Source of the DNA: CAWIMX01 sp963792785
Lineage (GTDB): Bacteria; Acidobacteriota; Vicinamibacteria; Vicinamibacterales; CAVVIG01
Direction: 5' to 3'
Length of the DNA stretch: 64,000 bases
Assembly (NCBI GenBank): GCA_963792785.1
Contig: CAWBXO010000002.1
Coordinates: 744,001-808,000, forward strand
A program made the position numbers and the translations under genes. Positions 42,426-50,299 of the stretch are shown here, in pieces. Numbering within the stretch: the stretch's first letter is position 1; every line of letters starts with the position of its first letter. Under the pieces are notes generated by a model, which saw only the letters and a list, made by a program, of their open reading frames with translations, was not told where the DNA came from and made no database searches.

Positions 42426-44078
42426 TCACTCCGTCCCGCTGTCCCACTTCGCGGCGATCGGCATGCGCCAGCCGGTGCCGAATGCGCGGTCGGTCACCTT
42501 CAGGCCCGGCGCGGCCTGCTTGCGCTTGAACTCGGCGCGGTGCACGAGCGTCAGCACGCGCGCCACGACCTCGGGATCGTGGCCCGCCGCGACGATCGCG
42601 TCGCGCGATTCCTGGCGTTCGATGTGGCGCTGCAGGATGTCGTCGAGGACGTCGTAGGGCGGCAGCGAGTCCTGATCGGTCTGATTGGGCCGCAGCTCGG
42701 CCGACGGCGCCTTGGTCAGCACCGCCTCCGGAATGTCCGGGCGCCCGCGCGTGCTGTTCAGCCACCGCGCGATCCGGTACACCATCGTCTTCGGCACGTC
42801 GGCGATGACCGCCAGGCCGCCCGACATGTCGCCGTAGAGCGTGCAGTAGCCGACGGCCAGCTCCGACTTGTTGCCGGTCGTCAGCAGCAGCGCCGACGTC
42901 TTGTTCGACAGCGCCATCAGCAGGTTGCCGCGAATGCGCGCCTGAATGTTTTCCTCGGTCACATCGCGCGGCCGCCCTGCGAAGGCGTCCACGAGCGTCG
43001 CGTCCATCGCCTCCATGGCGCGCGCGATCGGCAGCGTGATCGTCGCGATGCCGAGATTCGCCGCGAGCGCCACCGAGTCGTCCACGCTGCCCGGGCTCGA
43101 GAAGGGCGACGGCATCAGCACGCCGGTCACGTTCGACGGCCCGAGCGCCTCGGCGGCGATGGCGGCCGTGAGCGACGAGTCCACGCCGCCCGACAGCCCG
43201 AGCACGGCGCGGCTGAAGCCGCACTTGCGCGCGTAGTCGCGCGTCCCCATCACCAGCGCGTCCCAGATCTCGGCCTCGGGGCGGACGTCGAAGGGCGGCA
43301 GCGGATCCGTTCGATCGAGATCGCAGATGACGATGTCGGTGGCGAAGGAGCGGCCGCGCGCGATGGCGGCGCCGTTGGCGGCGAACGCGCAGCTGCGCCC
43401 GTCGAACACCAGGTCGTCGTTGCCGCCGGTCTGGTTCACGTAGAGCACCGGCACCGTGTACCGCCGCGCCATCGCGCCGAGCATGCGCTCGCGCAGTTCC
43501 TGCTTGCCGACGGTGAACGGCGAGGCCGAGAGGTTCAGGATCGCGTCGGCGCCGGCGGCGGCGAGCTCCGAGATCGGATCCCGGTGATAGCGCGGCCGCT
43601 GCCAGAAGTCCCGATCGTTCCAGACGTCCTCGCAGATCGTGATGCCGAGGCGGCGTCCGCCGAGCTCGAGCACCTGCGGGCCGTCGAACGGCTCGAAGTA
43701 GCGGTCTTCATCGAAGACGTCGTAGGTGGGCAGGAGCGCTTTCCGGAACCGCGGCCCGACGCGGCCGTCCGCGACGAGCGCCGCGCTGTTGTAGAGCGGG
43801 CGGCCGACCGGTTCGGGATTGGTCTCCGGCAGCCCGACGAGCACGGGCGGCAGGCCGCGCAGGTCGCCGGCCAGCGTGTCGAGCGCCCGCCAGCTGCGCT
43901 GGATGAAGTCCTGGCTGAGGAGCAGGTCCCGCGGCAGGTATCCGACGAGCGCCAGCTCGGGCGTGACCGCGAGGTCGGCGCCCTCGCGCGCGGCGGCGCG
44001 CACGCCGTCGACGATTTGCCGCGCGTTGCCGGCGAGATCGCCGACCGTCGAGTTGAGCTGCAGGAGCGCGATGCGCAC
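42426..44078 (-). CDS. nadE: Glutamine-dependent NAD+ synthetase
   Basis: 550 residues. An N-terminal nitrilase-type glutaminase domain (about 1-260) has the triad Glu in TPELALVGY, Lys in RKALLPTYDVFDE and Cys in TICEDVW. The C-terminal synthetase (about 270-550) has the PP-loop LSGGVDSSLTAA. It amidates deamido-NAD with ammonia channelled from glutamine, the last step of NAD synthesis. Divergent from waaF with a 24-bp gap that must hold both promoters. Confidence 0.96.
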   Translation of the reverse strand: MRIALLQLNSTVGDLAGNARQIVDGVRAAAREGADLAVTPELALVGYLPRDLLLSQDFIQRSWRALDTLAGDLRGLPPVLVGLPETNPEPVGRPLYNSAALVADGRVGPRFRKALLPTYDVFDEDRYFEPFDGPQVLELGGRRLGITICEDVWNDRDFWQRPRYHRDPISELAAAGADAILNLSASPFTVGKQELRERMLGAMARRYTVPVLYVNQTGGNDDLVFDGRSCAFAANGAAIARGRSFATDIVICDLDRTDPLPPFDVRPEAEIWDALVMGTRDYARKCGFSRAVLGLSGGVDSSLTAAIAAEALGPSNVTGVLMPSPFSSPGSVDDSVALAANLGIATITLPIARAMEAMDATLVDAFAGRPRDVTEENIQARIRGNLLMALSNKTSALLLTTGNKSELAVGYCTLYGDMSGGLAVIADVPKTMVYRIARWLNSTRGRPDIPEAVLTKAPSAELRPNQTDQDSLPPYDVLDDILQRHIERQESRDAIVAAGHDPEVVARVLTLVHRAEFKRKQAAPGLKVTDRAFGTGWRMPIAAKWDSGTE

Positions 44079-44102
44079 GGTTAAAGGTTACTATTACCGC
44101 AC

Positions 44103-45104
44103 GTGACTCGCCTGGCCATCTTCGCGCCCAACTGGCTCGGCGACGCCGTCATGGCGCTGCCGGCGATCGCCGACATCCGCCGCGCCAACCCGGCCGCCGC
44201 GATCGCGGTGGCGGCGCGCCCGGCCGTCGCGCCGCTCTTCCAGCTGGTTCCCGGCATCGACGACGTGGTGGAAGTGAGCCGTCCATCGGGCGCGCTCGCC
44301 GGCTGGCGCGAACTCGGCCGCGAGCTCCGCGAGCGGGGCGCCTTCGACGCGGCCGTCCTGCTGCCCAATTCCTATCGGACGGCGCTGATGGCCGTGCGCG
44401 CCGGCATTCCCGAGCGGTGGGGCTATCGGACGGACTGGCGCGGGCATCTCCTGACGCGCGCCATCGCGCCGCCGCGCGACACGCATCAGGTGGACTACTA
44501 CCGCGAACTCGCGCGCGCGCTCGGTTGTCCGAACGGACCGGCGGAGCCGACGCTCGCGCCGCGGGATGGGGATCGCGACGCCGCCGCGCAGTTGCTCAGA
44601 GACGCGGGATGGGACGGCCGCGCGCCGCTCGTCGCGCTCGCGCCCGGCGCCGCGTACGGCGGCGCGAAGAAATGGCCGGCGGCGTCGTTCGCCGAGCTCG
44701 CGGCCGGCCTCGCGGCGGACGGCGTCGCGTCCGTGCTCGTCGGCAGCCCGGCCGACGCGGACACGGCGGCCGAGATTGTCTCGACCGCCGGCGGGAGCGC
44801 GACCCTCCTGAATCTGATCGGCCGCACGGACCTGCCGGCGCTCGCGGGCGTGTTCGCCCTCTGCCGCGCGGCCGTGTCGAACGATTCCGGCGCGATGCAC
44901 GTCGCCGCCGCGGTCGGGATCCCCGTGACGGCGGTCTTCGGCCCGACCAACGAACGGGCCACCGCGCCGCGGGCGGCGCACGTGCAGGTGCTGACGCATC
45001 CGGTGTGGTGCCGGCCGTGCATGCTGCGCGAGTGCCCGATCGATCACGGCTGCATGCGCGGCATCGGCGCCGCGCGCGTGCTCGAGACGGTGCGGTTCCG
45101 ATGA
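44103..45104 (+). CDS. waaF: ADP-heptose:LPS heptosyltransferase II
   Basis: 333 residues from GTG, GT9 family. FAPNWLGDAVMALPA at the N-terminus, LAPGAAYGGAKKWP (about 183), SNDSGAMHVAAAVG (about 260) and FGPTNERATAP form the heptose-nucleotide site; the end CRPCMLRECPIDHGC is the Cys cluster common in WaaF. It builds the inner core of LPS. Operon with gmhB, rfaE1, rfaE2 and waaC, which make and use ADP-heptose. Confidence 0.93.
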   Translation: MTRLAIFAPNWLGDAVMALPAIADIRRANPAAAIAVAARPAVAPLFQLVPGIDDVVEVSRPSGALAGWRELGRELRERGAFDAAVLLPNSYRTALMAVRAGIPERWGYRTDWRGHLLTRAIAPPRDTHQVDYYRELARALGCPNGPAEPTLAPRDGDRDAAAQLLRDAGWDGRAPLVALAPGAAYGGAKKWPAASFAELAAGLAADGVASVLVGSPADADTAAEIVSTAGGSATLLNLIGRTDLPALAGVFALCRAAVSNDSGAMHVAAAVGIPVTAVFGPTNERATAPRAAHVQVLTHPVWCRPCMLRECPIDHGCMRGIGAARVLETVRFR

Positions 45105-45685
45105 GCGGGCGTCCGGCGGTGTTCCTCGATCGCGACGGCACGCTCATCGAGGACGTGGGCTACCTCGATCACACCAGCCGCATCGACGTCTATCCGTGGA
45201 CGGCGGAAGCCGTGCGCGCGCTGAACCGCGCGGGCCTCCCGGTCGTCGTCACGACGAACCAGTCGGGCGTGGCGCGCGGGTTCTTCACCGAGGCGCGCGT
45301 CCGCGAGGTGCACCAGCACCTGTCGGCGATCCTCGCGAAGGCCGGCGTCCGGATCGACGCGTACTACTATTGTCCGCACCATCCGGAGGGCGCGGTCGAC
45401 GAGTACCGGCGCGCGTGCGACTGCCGGAAGCCGGGCATCGGGATGATCGAGGCCGCCGCGCGCGATCTCGGCATCGACCCCCACCGCTCCTTCGTCGTCG
45501 GCGACCGGTGGCTGGATGTCGGCATGGCGAAGCACGCCGGCGCCCGCGCCATTCTCGTCAAGACCGGCGCCGGCCGGTCGCAGCTCGAGGCGCCGCCCGA
45601 GGGGCTCGAGGCCGACGCCGTCGCGGATAATCTCATCGCGGCCGTGAGCTGGATCCTCACGGAAGCTGAGGAACTGGGGAGCTGA
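45101..45685 (+). CDS. gmhB: D-glycero-D-manno-heptose-1,7-bisphosphate 7-phosphatase
   Basis: 194 residues. HAD motif I FLDRDGTLIED (about 8-18), motif II TTNQSGVARG, zinc ligands in YYCPHHPEG and CDCRKPG, motif IV GDRWLDVGMA. It removes the 7-phosphate in ADP-heptose synthesis. Overlaps waaF by ATGA. The C-terminal residues (AEELGS) and the TGA lie in the GAGGAACTGGGGAGCTGA array. Confidence 0.94.
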   Translation: MSGRPAVFLDRDGTLIEDVGYLDHTSRIDVYPWTAEAVRALNRAGLPVVVTTNQSGVARGFFTEARVREVHQHLSAILAKAGVRIDAYYYCPHHPEGAVDEYRRACDCRKPGIGMIEAAARDLGIDPHRSFVVGDRWLDVGMAKHAGARAILVKTGAGRSQLEAPPEGLEADAVADNLIAAVSWILTEAEELGS

Positions 45686-45700
45686 GGAGCTGAGGAGCTG
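45660..45700 (+). repeat. GAGGAGCTG array that ends gmhB and starts rfaE1
   Basis: GCTGAGGAACTGGGGAGCTG-type units, nearly identical to 18222-18256. The gmhB stop (45683-45685) is inside it, and its last GAGGAGCTG gives the AGGAG Shine-Dalgarno 6 nt before the rfaE1 ATG. Confidence 0.85.
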
Positions 45701-46813
45701 ATGAAGATCGCGCGTTCCGTGCATCCGCTGCCCGGCGAGGCCGAGCGCCTGGAGCGTCTGGTCGGCCTGGTGGACGGCTTCGCCGGCCGGCGGATTCTCG
45801 TGGCCGGCGACATCGTCGCCGACGAGTTCATCTACGGCGAGGTCGCGCGCGTGTCGCGCGAGGCGCCGGTGCTGATCCTGAAGTACGACGCCACCGAGGT
45901 CGTGCCGGGCGCCGGCGGGAACGCCGCCAGCAACGCCGCGGCGCTCGGCGGCCGCGTGCAGCTGGCGGGCGTGGTCGGCGCCGATCCGGAAGGCCGCCGG
46001 CTGCTGAGCAGCTTTCCGCGCGCCGTCGGCACGGGCCTGGTGGCCCGCGCGGCCGGCTACGGGACGCCCACGAAGACGCGCATTCTGGCCGGCGGCGTGC
46101 ACTCGGCGAAGCAGCAGGTCGTGCGGATCGATCGCGAACCCGACTGGCCGGTGGCCCAGCCCCTGCGCCAGCGGCTGCTCCGCGCGGTCGTGAAGGGCGC
46201 CGCGGAGTGCGACGCGGTGATCCTGTCCGACTACGGATCGGGGCTCGTGACGCCGGCGCTCGCGAAGTCCGTGCGGGCCGCGCTCGATCGGCGCACGCGC
46301 CGCCGCCGCGTGCCCGTGCTGCTCGACTCGCGCTACGGGCTGCTCGGCTATCGCGGCGTGACCGCCTGTACGCCGAACCAGTCCGAGGTGGAGCAGGCGC
46401 TCGGCGTGCGGCTCGACGAAGATCCGGCCGCGCTCGAGCAGGCGGGCCGCCGCCTGCTCAAGGATCTGCGGACCGAGGCCGTGCTGATCACACGCGGCAG
46501 CCGTGGCATGGCGCTGTTCCAGCCGAAGCAGCTGACGATTCACGTGCCGATCTTCGGATCGGACGAAGTCACCGACGTCACCGGCGCCGGCGACACGGTG
46601 ATCGCGACGTTCGCGCTGGCGCTCGCGGCCGGCGGATCCTTCTACGAGGCGGCGCGGCTCGCGAACTACGCCGGCGGCCTCGTGGTGATGAAGCGCGGCA
46701 CGGCGACCGTGAGCGCGCGCGAGCTCATCGAGGCGATCGAGAGCGACCACGACACGACCACCGAGCCCTGGTCGCAGGAAGGGCCTCCGCAGGGGAGATC
46801 TCGTAGGGATTAG
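45701..46813 (+). CDS. rfaE1: D-glycero-beta-D-manno-heptose-7-phosphate kinase
   Basis: 370 residues, PfkB-type carbohydrate kinase. ILVAGDIVADEFIYGEVARV, PGAGGNAASNAAALGG, SDYGSGLVTP and the catalytic/anion-hole motif DVTGAGDTVIATFA (about 287-300). It is the kinase half of HldE as a separate protein; the adenylyltransferase half follows as rfaE2, so the two functions are split as in many non-enteric bacteria. Confidence 0.92.
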   Translation: MKIARSVHPLPGEAERLERLVGLVDGFAGRRILVAGDIVADEFIYGEVARVSREAPVLILKYDATEVVPGAGGNAASNAAALGGRVQLAGVVGADPEGRRLLSSFPRAVGTGLVARAAGYGTPTKTRILAGGVHSAKQQVVRIDREPDWPVAQPLRQRLLRAVVKGAAECDAVILSDYGSGLVTPALAKSVRAALDRRTRRRRVPVLLDSRYGLLGYRGVTACTPNQSEVEQALGVRLDEDPAALEQAGRRLLKDLRTEAVLITRGSRGMALFQPKQLTIHVPIFGSDEVTDVTGAGDTVIATFALALAAGGSFYEAARLANYAGGLVVMKRGTATVSARELIEAIESDHDTTTEPWSQEGPPQGRSRRD

Positions 46814-46840
46814 GGGTTAGGGGTTAGGGGTTAGGGAATC
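46811..46840. repeat. TTAGGGG heptad array
   Basis: Four copies of TTAGGGG/TTAGGGA in the 31-bp gap between rfaE1 and rfaE2; the first copy overlaps the rfaE1 TAG. Confidence 0.85.
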
Positions 46841-46844
46841 ACGA

Positions 46845-47312
46845 GTGTCACGCGTGCTTGGTGAAACCGAACTGGTCGAGGCGGTCGCCCGGGATCGGGC
46901 GGCGGGGAAGACCATTGCGTTCGCCAACGGCTGCTTCGATCTGCTGCACGTGGGCCACGTGCGGTACCTGCGCGGCGCGGCGGCTGAAGCGGATCGGCTG
47001 GTCGTGGCCGTGAACGACGATGGGTCGGTGCGGGCGCTGAAGGGGCCGGACCGTCCGATCCTGCCGGCCGCGGATCGGGCCGAGCTGGTCGCCGCGCTGG
47101 CGTGCGTGGACTACGTCGTCGTTTTCGCCGACCCGACGGTCGAGCGCCTCCTCCGGCTGATCACGCCGGACGTGCACTGCAAGGGCACGGACTACACCGT
47201 GGACTCGGTGCCGGAGCGCGCGGTGGTCGAGGCATACGGCGGCCGCACGGCGATCGTGGGCGATCCAAAGAACCATTCCACACGCGACCTCCTCCGCCGA
47301 CTTGCGACTTGA
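46845..47312 (+). CDS. rfaE2: D-glycero-beta-D-manno-heptose 1-phosphate adenylyltransferase
   Basis: 155 residues from GTG. Cytidylyltransferase fold: FANGCFDLLHVGHVRYLR (HxGH as HVGH, about 35), DRLVVAVNDD, and KGTDYTVDSVPE. It makes ADP-heptose from heptose 1-phosphate plus ATP. The last residues (RRLAT) and the TGA come from the GACTTGC array downstream. Confidence 0.94.
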   Translation: MSRVLGETELVEAVARDRAAGKTIAFANGCFDLLHVGHVRYLRGAAAEADRLVVAVNDDGSVRALKGPDRPILPAADRAELVAALACVDYVVVFADPTVERLLRLITPDVHCKGTDYTVDSVPERAVVEAYGGRTAIVGDPKNHSTRDLLRRLAT

Positions 47313-47362
47313 GACTGGCGACTCGGGACTTGTGACTTGAGACTTGCGACTTGCGACTACTG
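47299..47362. repeat. GACTTGC/GACTTGA array
   Basis: About eight degenerate 7-9-mers (GACTTGC, GACTTGA, GACTGGC, GACTCGG) covering the whole rfaE2-waaC junction; it contains both the rfaE2 stop and the waaC TTG start. Confidence 0.85.
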
Positions 47363-48385
47363 ATTGTTCGCCTCGGCGCGTTGGGAGACATCGTGCACGC
47401 GATCCCCGTCGCGGCGGCCCTGCGGCGCGCGTATCCCGACGCGCGCATCGACTGGCTGGTGAGCGCCAAGCATCGCGCGATTCTCGATCTCGTTCCCGTC
47501 CTCGACGAGCGCATCGTCATCAACGATCGCGGAACCGGCGAGGGGCGCTCGATCCTCGGCGCGATGGCGCACGTGCGGCGCGCCGCCTACGACGTCGCGA
47601 TCGACCTGCAGGGCCTGATCAAGTCCGCGCTGTTCGCCCGGGCGTCCGGCGCGCGGCGCGTCGTCGGGTTCGCGGCGCGGCACGCGCGCGAGCGCGCGGC
47701 GGCGTGGTTCTACACCGACCACTACGATCCGGAGCAGGGCGGCGTGCGTTCGGCCGGCGGCGCGGTGCACGTCGTCCGGCTCAATCTCGGCATGCTGACG
47801 GTGCTCGGACTCGATCCGGGTGAGCCGGAATTTCCGCTGGAGGCGCCCGCGTCCGACGTCGCGCGCACGGTGGCGTCGGACACCGGCGGGCGATACGCGC
47901 TGCTGAATCCGGGCGCGGCGTGGCCCAACAAGCGCTGGCCGCCTGAGCGGTTCGGCGCGATCGCTCGCCACCTGCAGGAGCGGCATCAACTGCCGTCGGT
48001 CGTGCTGTTCGGGCCCGGCGAGCGGCCGCTCGCCGACGCGATCGTCGCCGCCTCGGCGGGCGCGGCGCGGCTGTCGCCGCCGACCGCGATCGGCGATCTC
48101 GTTGCGCTGTCGAAAGGCGCGCGACTGCTGGTGTCCGGCGACACGGGGCCGATGCACATCGCGGCCGCCGTCGGCACGCCGATCGTCGGCCTGTTCGGTC
48201 CGACGCGGCCCGAGCGCAACGGGCCGTGGCGCGTCGAGGACGTGACGGTGTCGCGCTGGGATGCGTGCGAGTGCCATCACCTGCGCCGGTGCCGGCGCGC
48301 GACGATGTGCGTGAACGACATCAGCGTGGCCGAACTGGCCGCCGCGATCGATCGCCGTCTGGCGACAGGACCGGCGCGTGGCTGA
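47351..48385 (+). CDS. waaC: ADP-heptose:LPS heptosyltransferase I
   Basis: 344 residues, GT9 family. LLIVRLGALGDIVHAIPVAA (about 3-22), LNPGAAWPNKRWPPERFG (about 178), SGDTGPMHIAAAVGTP (about 256), FGPTRPERNGPW. The N-terminal pattern is the WaaC type. The TTG start at 47351 is created by the GACTTGC array, with no SD of its own, so translation may be coupled to rfaE2. Adds the first heptose to Kdo2-lipid A. Confidence 0.9.
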   Translation: MRLLIVRLGALGDIVHAIPVAAALRRAYPDARIDWLVSAKHRAILDLVPVLDERIVINDRGTGEGRSILGAMAHVRRAAYDVAIDLQGLIKSALFARASGARRVVGFAARHARERAAAWFYTDHYDPEQGGVRSAGGAVHVVRLNLGMLTVLGLDPGEPEFPLEAPASDVARTVASDTGGRYALLNPGAAWPNKRWPPERFGAIARHLQERHQLPSVVLFGPGERPLADAIVAASAGAARLSPPTAIGDLVALSKGARLLVSGDTGPMHIAAAVGTPIVGLFGPTRPERNGPWRVEDVTVSRWDACECHHLRRCRRATMCVNDISVAELAAAIDRRLATGPARG

Positions 48386-48941
48386 GCTGAGCGCGCCTCG
48401 TGCCCGCCTCGCCGAAGCGCTTGCGCGAAGGCGGGTGCCGCTGGGGTTCGTCTTTGCGATCGGCGTGCTCTGGCTCGCGCGGCCGACCGGTGCGACCCTG
48501 ACGGCCGGCGCGGGCATCGCCGCGGTCGGGGAAGGCCTTCGAATCTGGGCGGCGGGGCATCTGAACAAGTCGCGGGAAGTGACTTCGTCTGGCCCCTATC
48601 GCTGGTTCGCGCATCCTCTTTATGTCGGCTCGTCGATCATGGGCGTGGGCCTGGCGGTGGCGACCGGCAGCCTGCCGGACGCGGTGCTGATCGCCATCTA
48701 CCTGGGCGCCACGCTGTCGGCCGCCATCTCCCGGGAAGAGGCGTTCCTGCGGCGGACGTTCGGCGACGGCTACGATCGGTATCGCCGGTCGGGCGTCGTG
48801 GACGCCACGCGCCGGTTCAGCCTGGCGCAGGCGCTGGCCAATCGCGAGTACCGCGCGCTCATCGGATTGGGCGTCGCCATATTGCTGCTGGCGTTGAAGG
48901 CAACGTATAATGGCTCGTTTGGGGGACAGCCGGGCGGTTAG
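48378..48941 (+). CDS. Isoprenylcysteine carboxyl methyltransferase-like membrane protein
   Basis: 187 residues with about four transmembrane helices. AAGHLNKSREVTSSGPYRWFAHPLYVGS and REEAFLRRTFGDGYDRYRR are the PEMT/ICMT-type SAM-binding signature (R-x-P-x-Y plus E-E...Y-x-x-Y). It methylates a lipid or prenyl substrate at the membrane; the substrate is unknown. Overlaps waaC by 8 bp. Its last ten bases are the first ten of tRNA-Val, and the tRNA promoter is inside the gene. Confidence 0.85.
   Translation: MAELSAPRARLAEALARRRVPLGFVFAIGVLWLARPTGATLTAGAGIAAVGEGLRIWAAGHLNKSREVTSSGPYRWFAHPLYVGSSIMGVGLAVATGSLPDAVLIAIYLGATLSAAISREEAFLRRTFGDGYDRYRRSGVVDATRRFSLAQALANREYRALIGLGVAILLLALKATYNGSFGGQPGG
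48882..48911 (+). promoter_or_regulatory. Promoter of tRNA-Val inside the ICMT-like gene
   Basis: TTGCTG (48882-48887), 18-bp spacer, consensus TATAAT (48906-48911); start expected near 48918, 14 nt before the mature tRNA. Confidence 0.7.
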
Positions 48942-49003
48942 CTCAGTGGTAGAGCACCGGCTTTACACGCCGGCTGTCACAGGTTCGAATCCTGTACCGC
49001 CCA
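48932..49003 (+). tRNA. tRNA-Val (anticodon TAC)
   Basis: Acceptor GGGCGGT / ACCGCCC, D-arm TAGCTCAGTGGTAGAGC, anticodon arm CCGGC-TTTACAC-GCCGG (TAC), T-arm CAGGTTCGAATCCTG. CCA is not encoded. The 5' 10 nt overlap the preceding CDS. Confidence 0.97.
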
Positions 49004-49019
49004 AATCCGAATACTGGCA

Positions 49020-49085
49020 TTGGGTAATTGGCTAATTTGGTAAGTTCGTAATTACCAAATCACCAAATCATCCAATTACCAAATG
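49020..49085. repeat. AT-rich inverted repeat between two tRNA genes
   Basis: TTGGGTAATTGGCTAATTTG... (49020-49043) pairs with the reverse-complementary CCAAATCACCAAATCATCCA... (49053-49085). Unit words are TAATTGG/ATTTGGT. Confidence 0.85.
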
Positions 49086-49111
49086 TACGGATCGCACGCA
49101 CGGATCGCCTT

Positions 49112-49188
<77 letters not shown>

Positions 49189-49265
49189 ACTTTCCTGACA
49201 TCGCCATCGTTCGGACAGCTTGCTGAGTGACAGCGGCAAGCTGCCCGCGTTCCTGTCACTTCTCC

Positions 49266-49544
49266 TCAGGCCGTCCAGGAGAGCCCCGCGAACAGCATCG
49301 CTGAGCAGGGCGCGCAGATTCGGGCGCGCGCTTTCCGTGGCGTCTTGCCGGAGCCCGACGCGGGTGCGGTGAGTCGCCTCGCGGAGTGCGGCCGCTGACA
49401 GAGCGGACACACCTGGATCGTCTCGCCCGTCTGTTCGGTCTCGCCCCTCTGTTCGGTCGGGCATCGCCACTCGTCGGGAATCTCCGCTTCGAGCGATAGC
49501 AGCTCGTACACGTTCAGCCCGTCGTCGCCGGCGCGGCCGGTCAC
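49266..49544 (-). CDS. Small zinc-ribbon protein of unknown function
   Basis: 92 residues from GTG 49544. An internal repeat (TEQRGETEQTGETIQ) precedes VCPLCQRP, and ARICAPCSA comes near the end; the two CxxC pairs could bind zinc. The middle is basic (SGSGKTPRKAR). It overlaps the upstream 75-residue gene by 4 bp, so the two form a small operon just past tRNA-Asp. No homologous family recognised; it may be mobile-element cargo. Confidence 0.5.
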   Translation of the reverse strand: MTGRAGDDGLNVYELLSLEAEIPDEWRCPTEQRGETEQTGETIQVCPLCQRPHSARRLTAPASGSGKTPRKARARICAPCSAMLFAGLSWTA

Positions 49545-49768
49545 GGCCGATCTCCCGCGCGGCGCGCAGCGTCGGCGCGCCGTGCCTGGATGGTCCCGAT
49601 GCCGACTTCGAGGGCGTGCAGGATGGCGATTTCCCTCTTGCCGACCGCGATGTTGTTCAGGTAGCCCACGATTCCGGGCCGGTCGATGGTCAGGTCCACA
49701 ATCTGAACCTTCGCGCCTCGGACGGACACTGTTCGCGCGGCGGCGAGCGGCTCAATCAGGTTATCCAT
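49541..49768 (-). CDS. Small protein of unknown function
   Basis: 75 residues from ATG 49768, with GGGGGGAG 5 nt upstream; the frame extends further to 50182 but that part is Arg/Ser-rich and unlike a protein. VQIVDLTIDRPGIVGYLNN and KREIAILHALEVGIGTIQAR look like a small folded alpha/beta domain. Overlaps the zinc-ribbon gene by 4 bp. Function unknown; possibly from a phage or plasmid that used tRNA-Asp, but no integrase is nearby. Confidence 0.55.
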   Translation of the reverse strand: MDNLIEPLAAARTVSVRGAKVQIVDLTIDRPGIVGYLNNIAVGKREIAILHALEVGIGTIQARRADAARRAGDRP

Positions 49769-50299
49769 TTCGCTCCCCCCAAGAATGCCGGGTGTTCCTG
49801 CGAGGTGTTTGGCATTGGCCGTGCCAGCCCAAGATGGCGCCGACCCGCCCGTCCGATCGAACCCTATGGAACATGAGCGAACAGACCGATGGCGCACGAG
49901 CGAACATGTCCCACTCGTCGACACGCCGTAGCGCGCAACGGCGCGCCGTGGTGTGCAGTTCCGGGCAGAACGCCCGCCGCGTGTGCGGAACTGAAACAAA
50001 CGATCACGGATTGGCCGACCGAGGGTGACGCCCGTCACGAGTGTCCCGAGAGCGCGCACGAGGTGTGCGAAGACGAGACAACCCAGACTGCTGCCCATAA
50101 CATTTGCCGGATCAATGACTTGTTTGGTAAGGCCTGCTCTGACAGTTGGCCTGATGTTCTGTAACGGGACAACTCTGCTCATTGTCTCTCAGATGTAAAT
50201 CACATAAAGGCAGTACAGTCAGCTACTTACATAATTCAAAGTACGGCAGGATGCTTGCTGTGCCCAGACGCCTAAGTCCCATTTTGACGTCTGGAGTCA
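49769..50299. other. 530-bp region without a convincing gene
   Basis: Lower GC in the right half. The longest plus-strand frame (49889-50164, 91 codons, Cys/Thr-rich) has no recognisable domain or SD. It must contain the promoter of the subtilase gene at 50300 and probably the promoter of the minus-strand pair; AT-rich stretches near 50190-50240 are candidates. I see no repeat or terminator with confidence. Confidence 0.4.

Noticed and set aside
43900..44102. Insertion sequence or transposase in the window
   Set aside because: No transposase, integrase or terminal inverted repeats with target duplications were found at this or any other gap.
49889..50164. 91-codon plus-strand frame
   Set aside because: Cys/Thr-rich, no SD, no recognisable domain.
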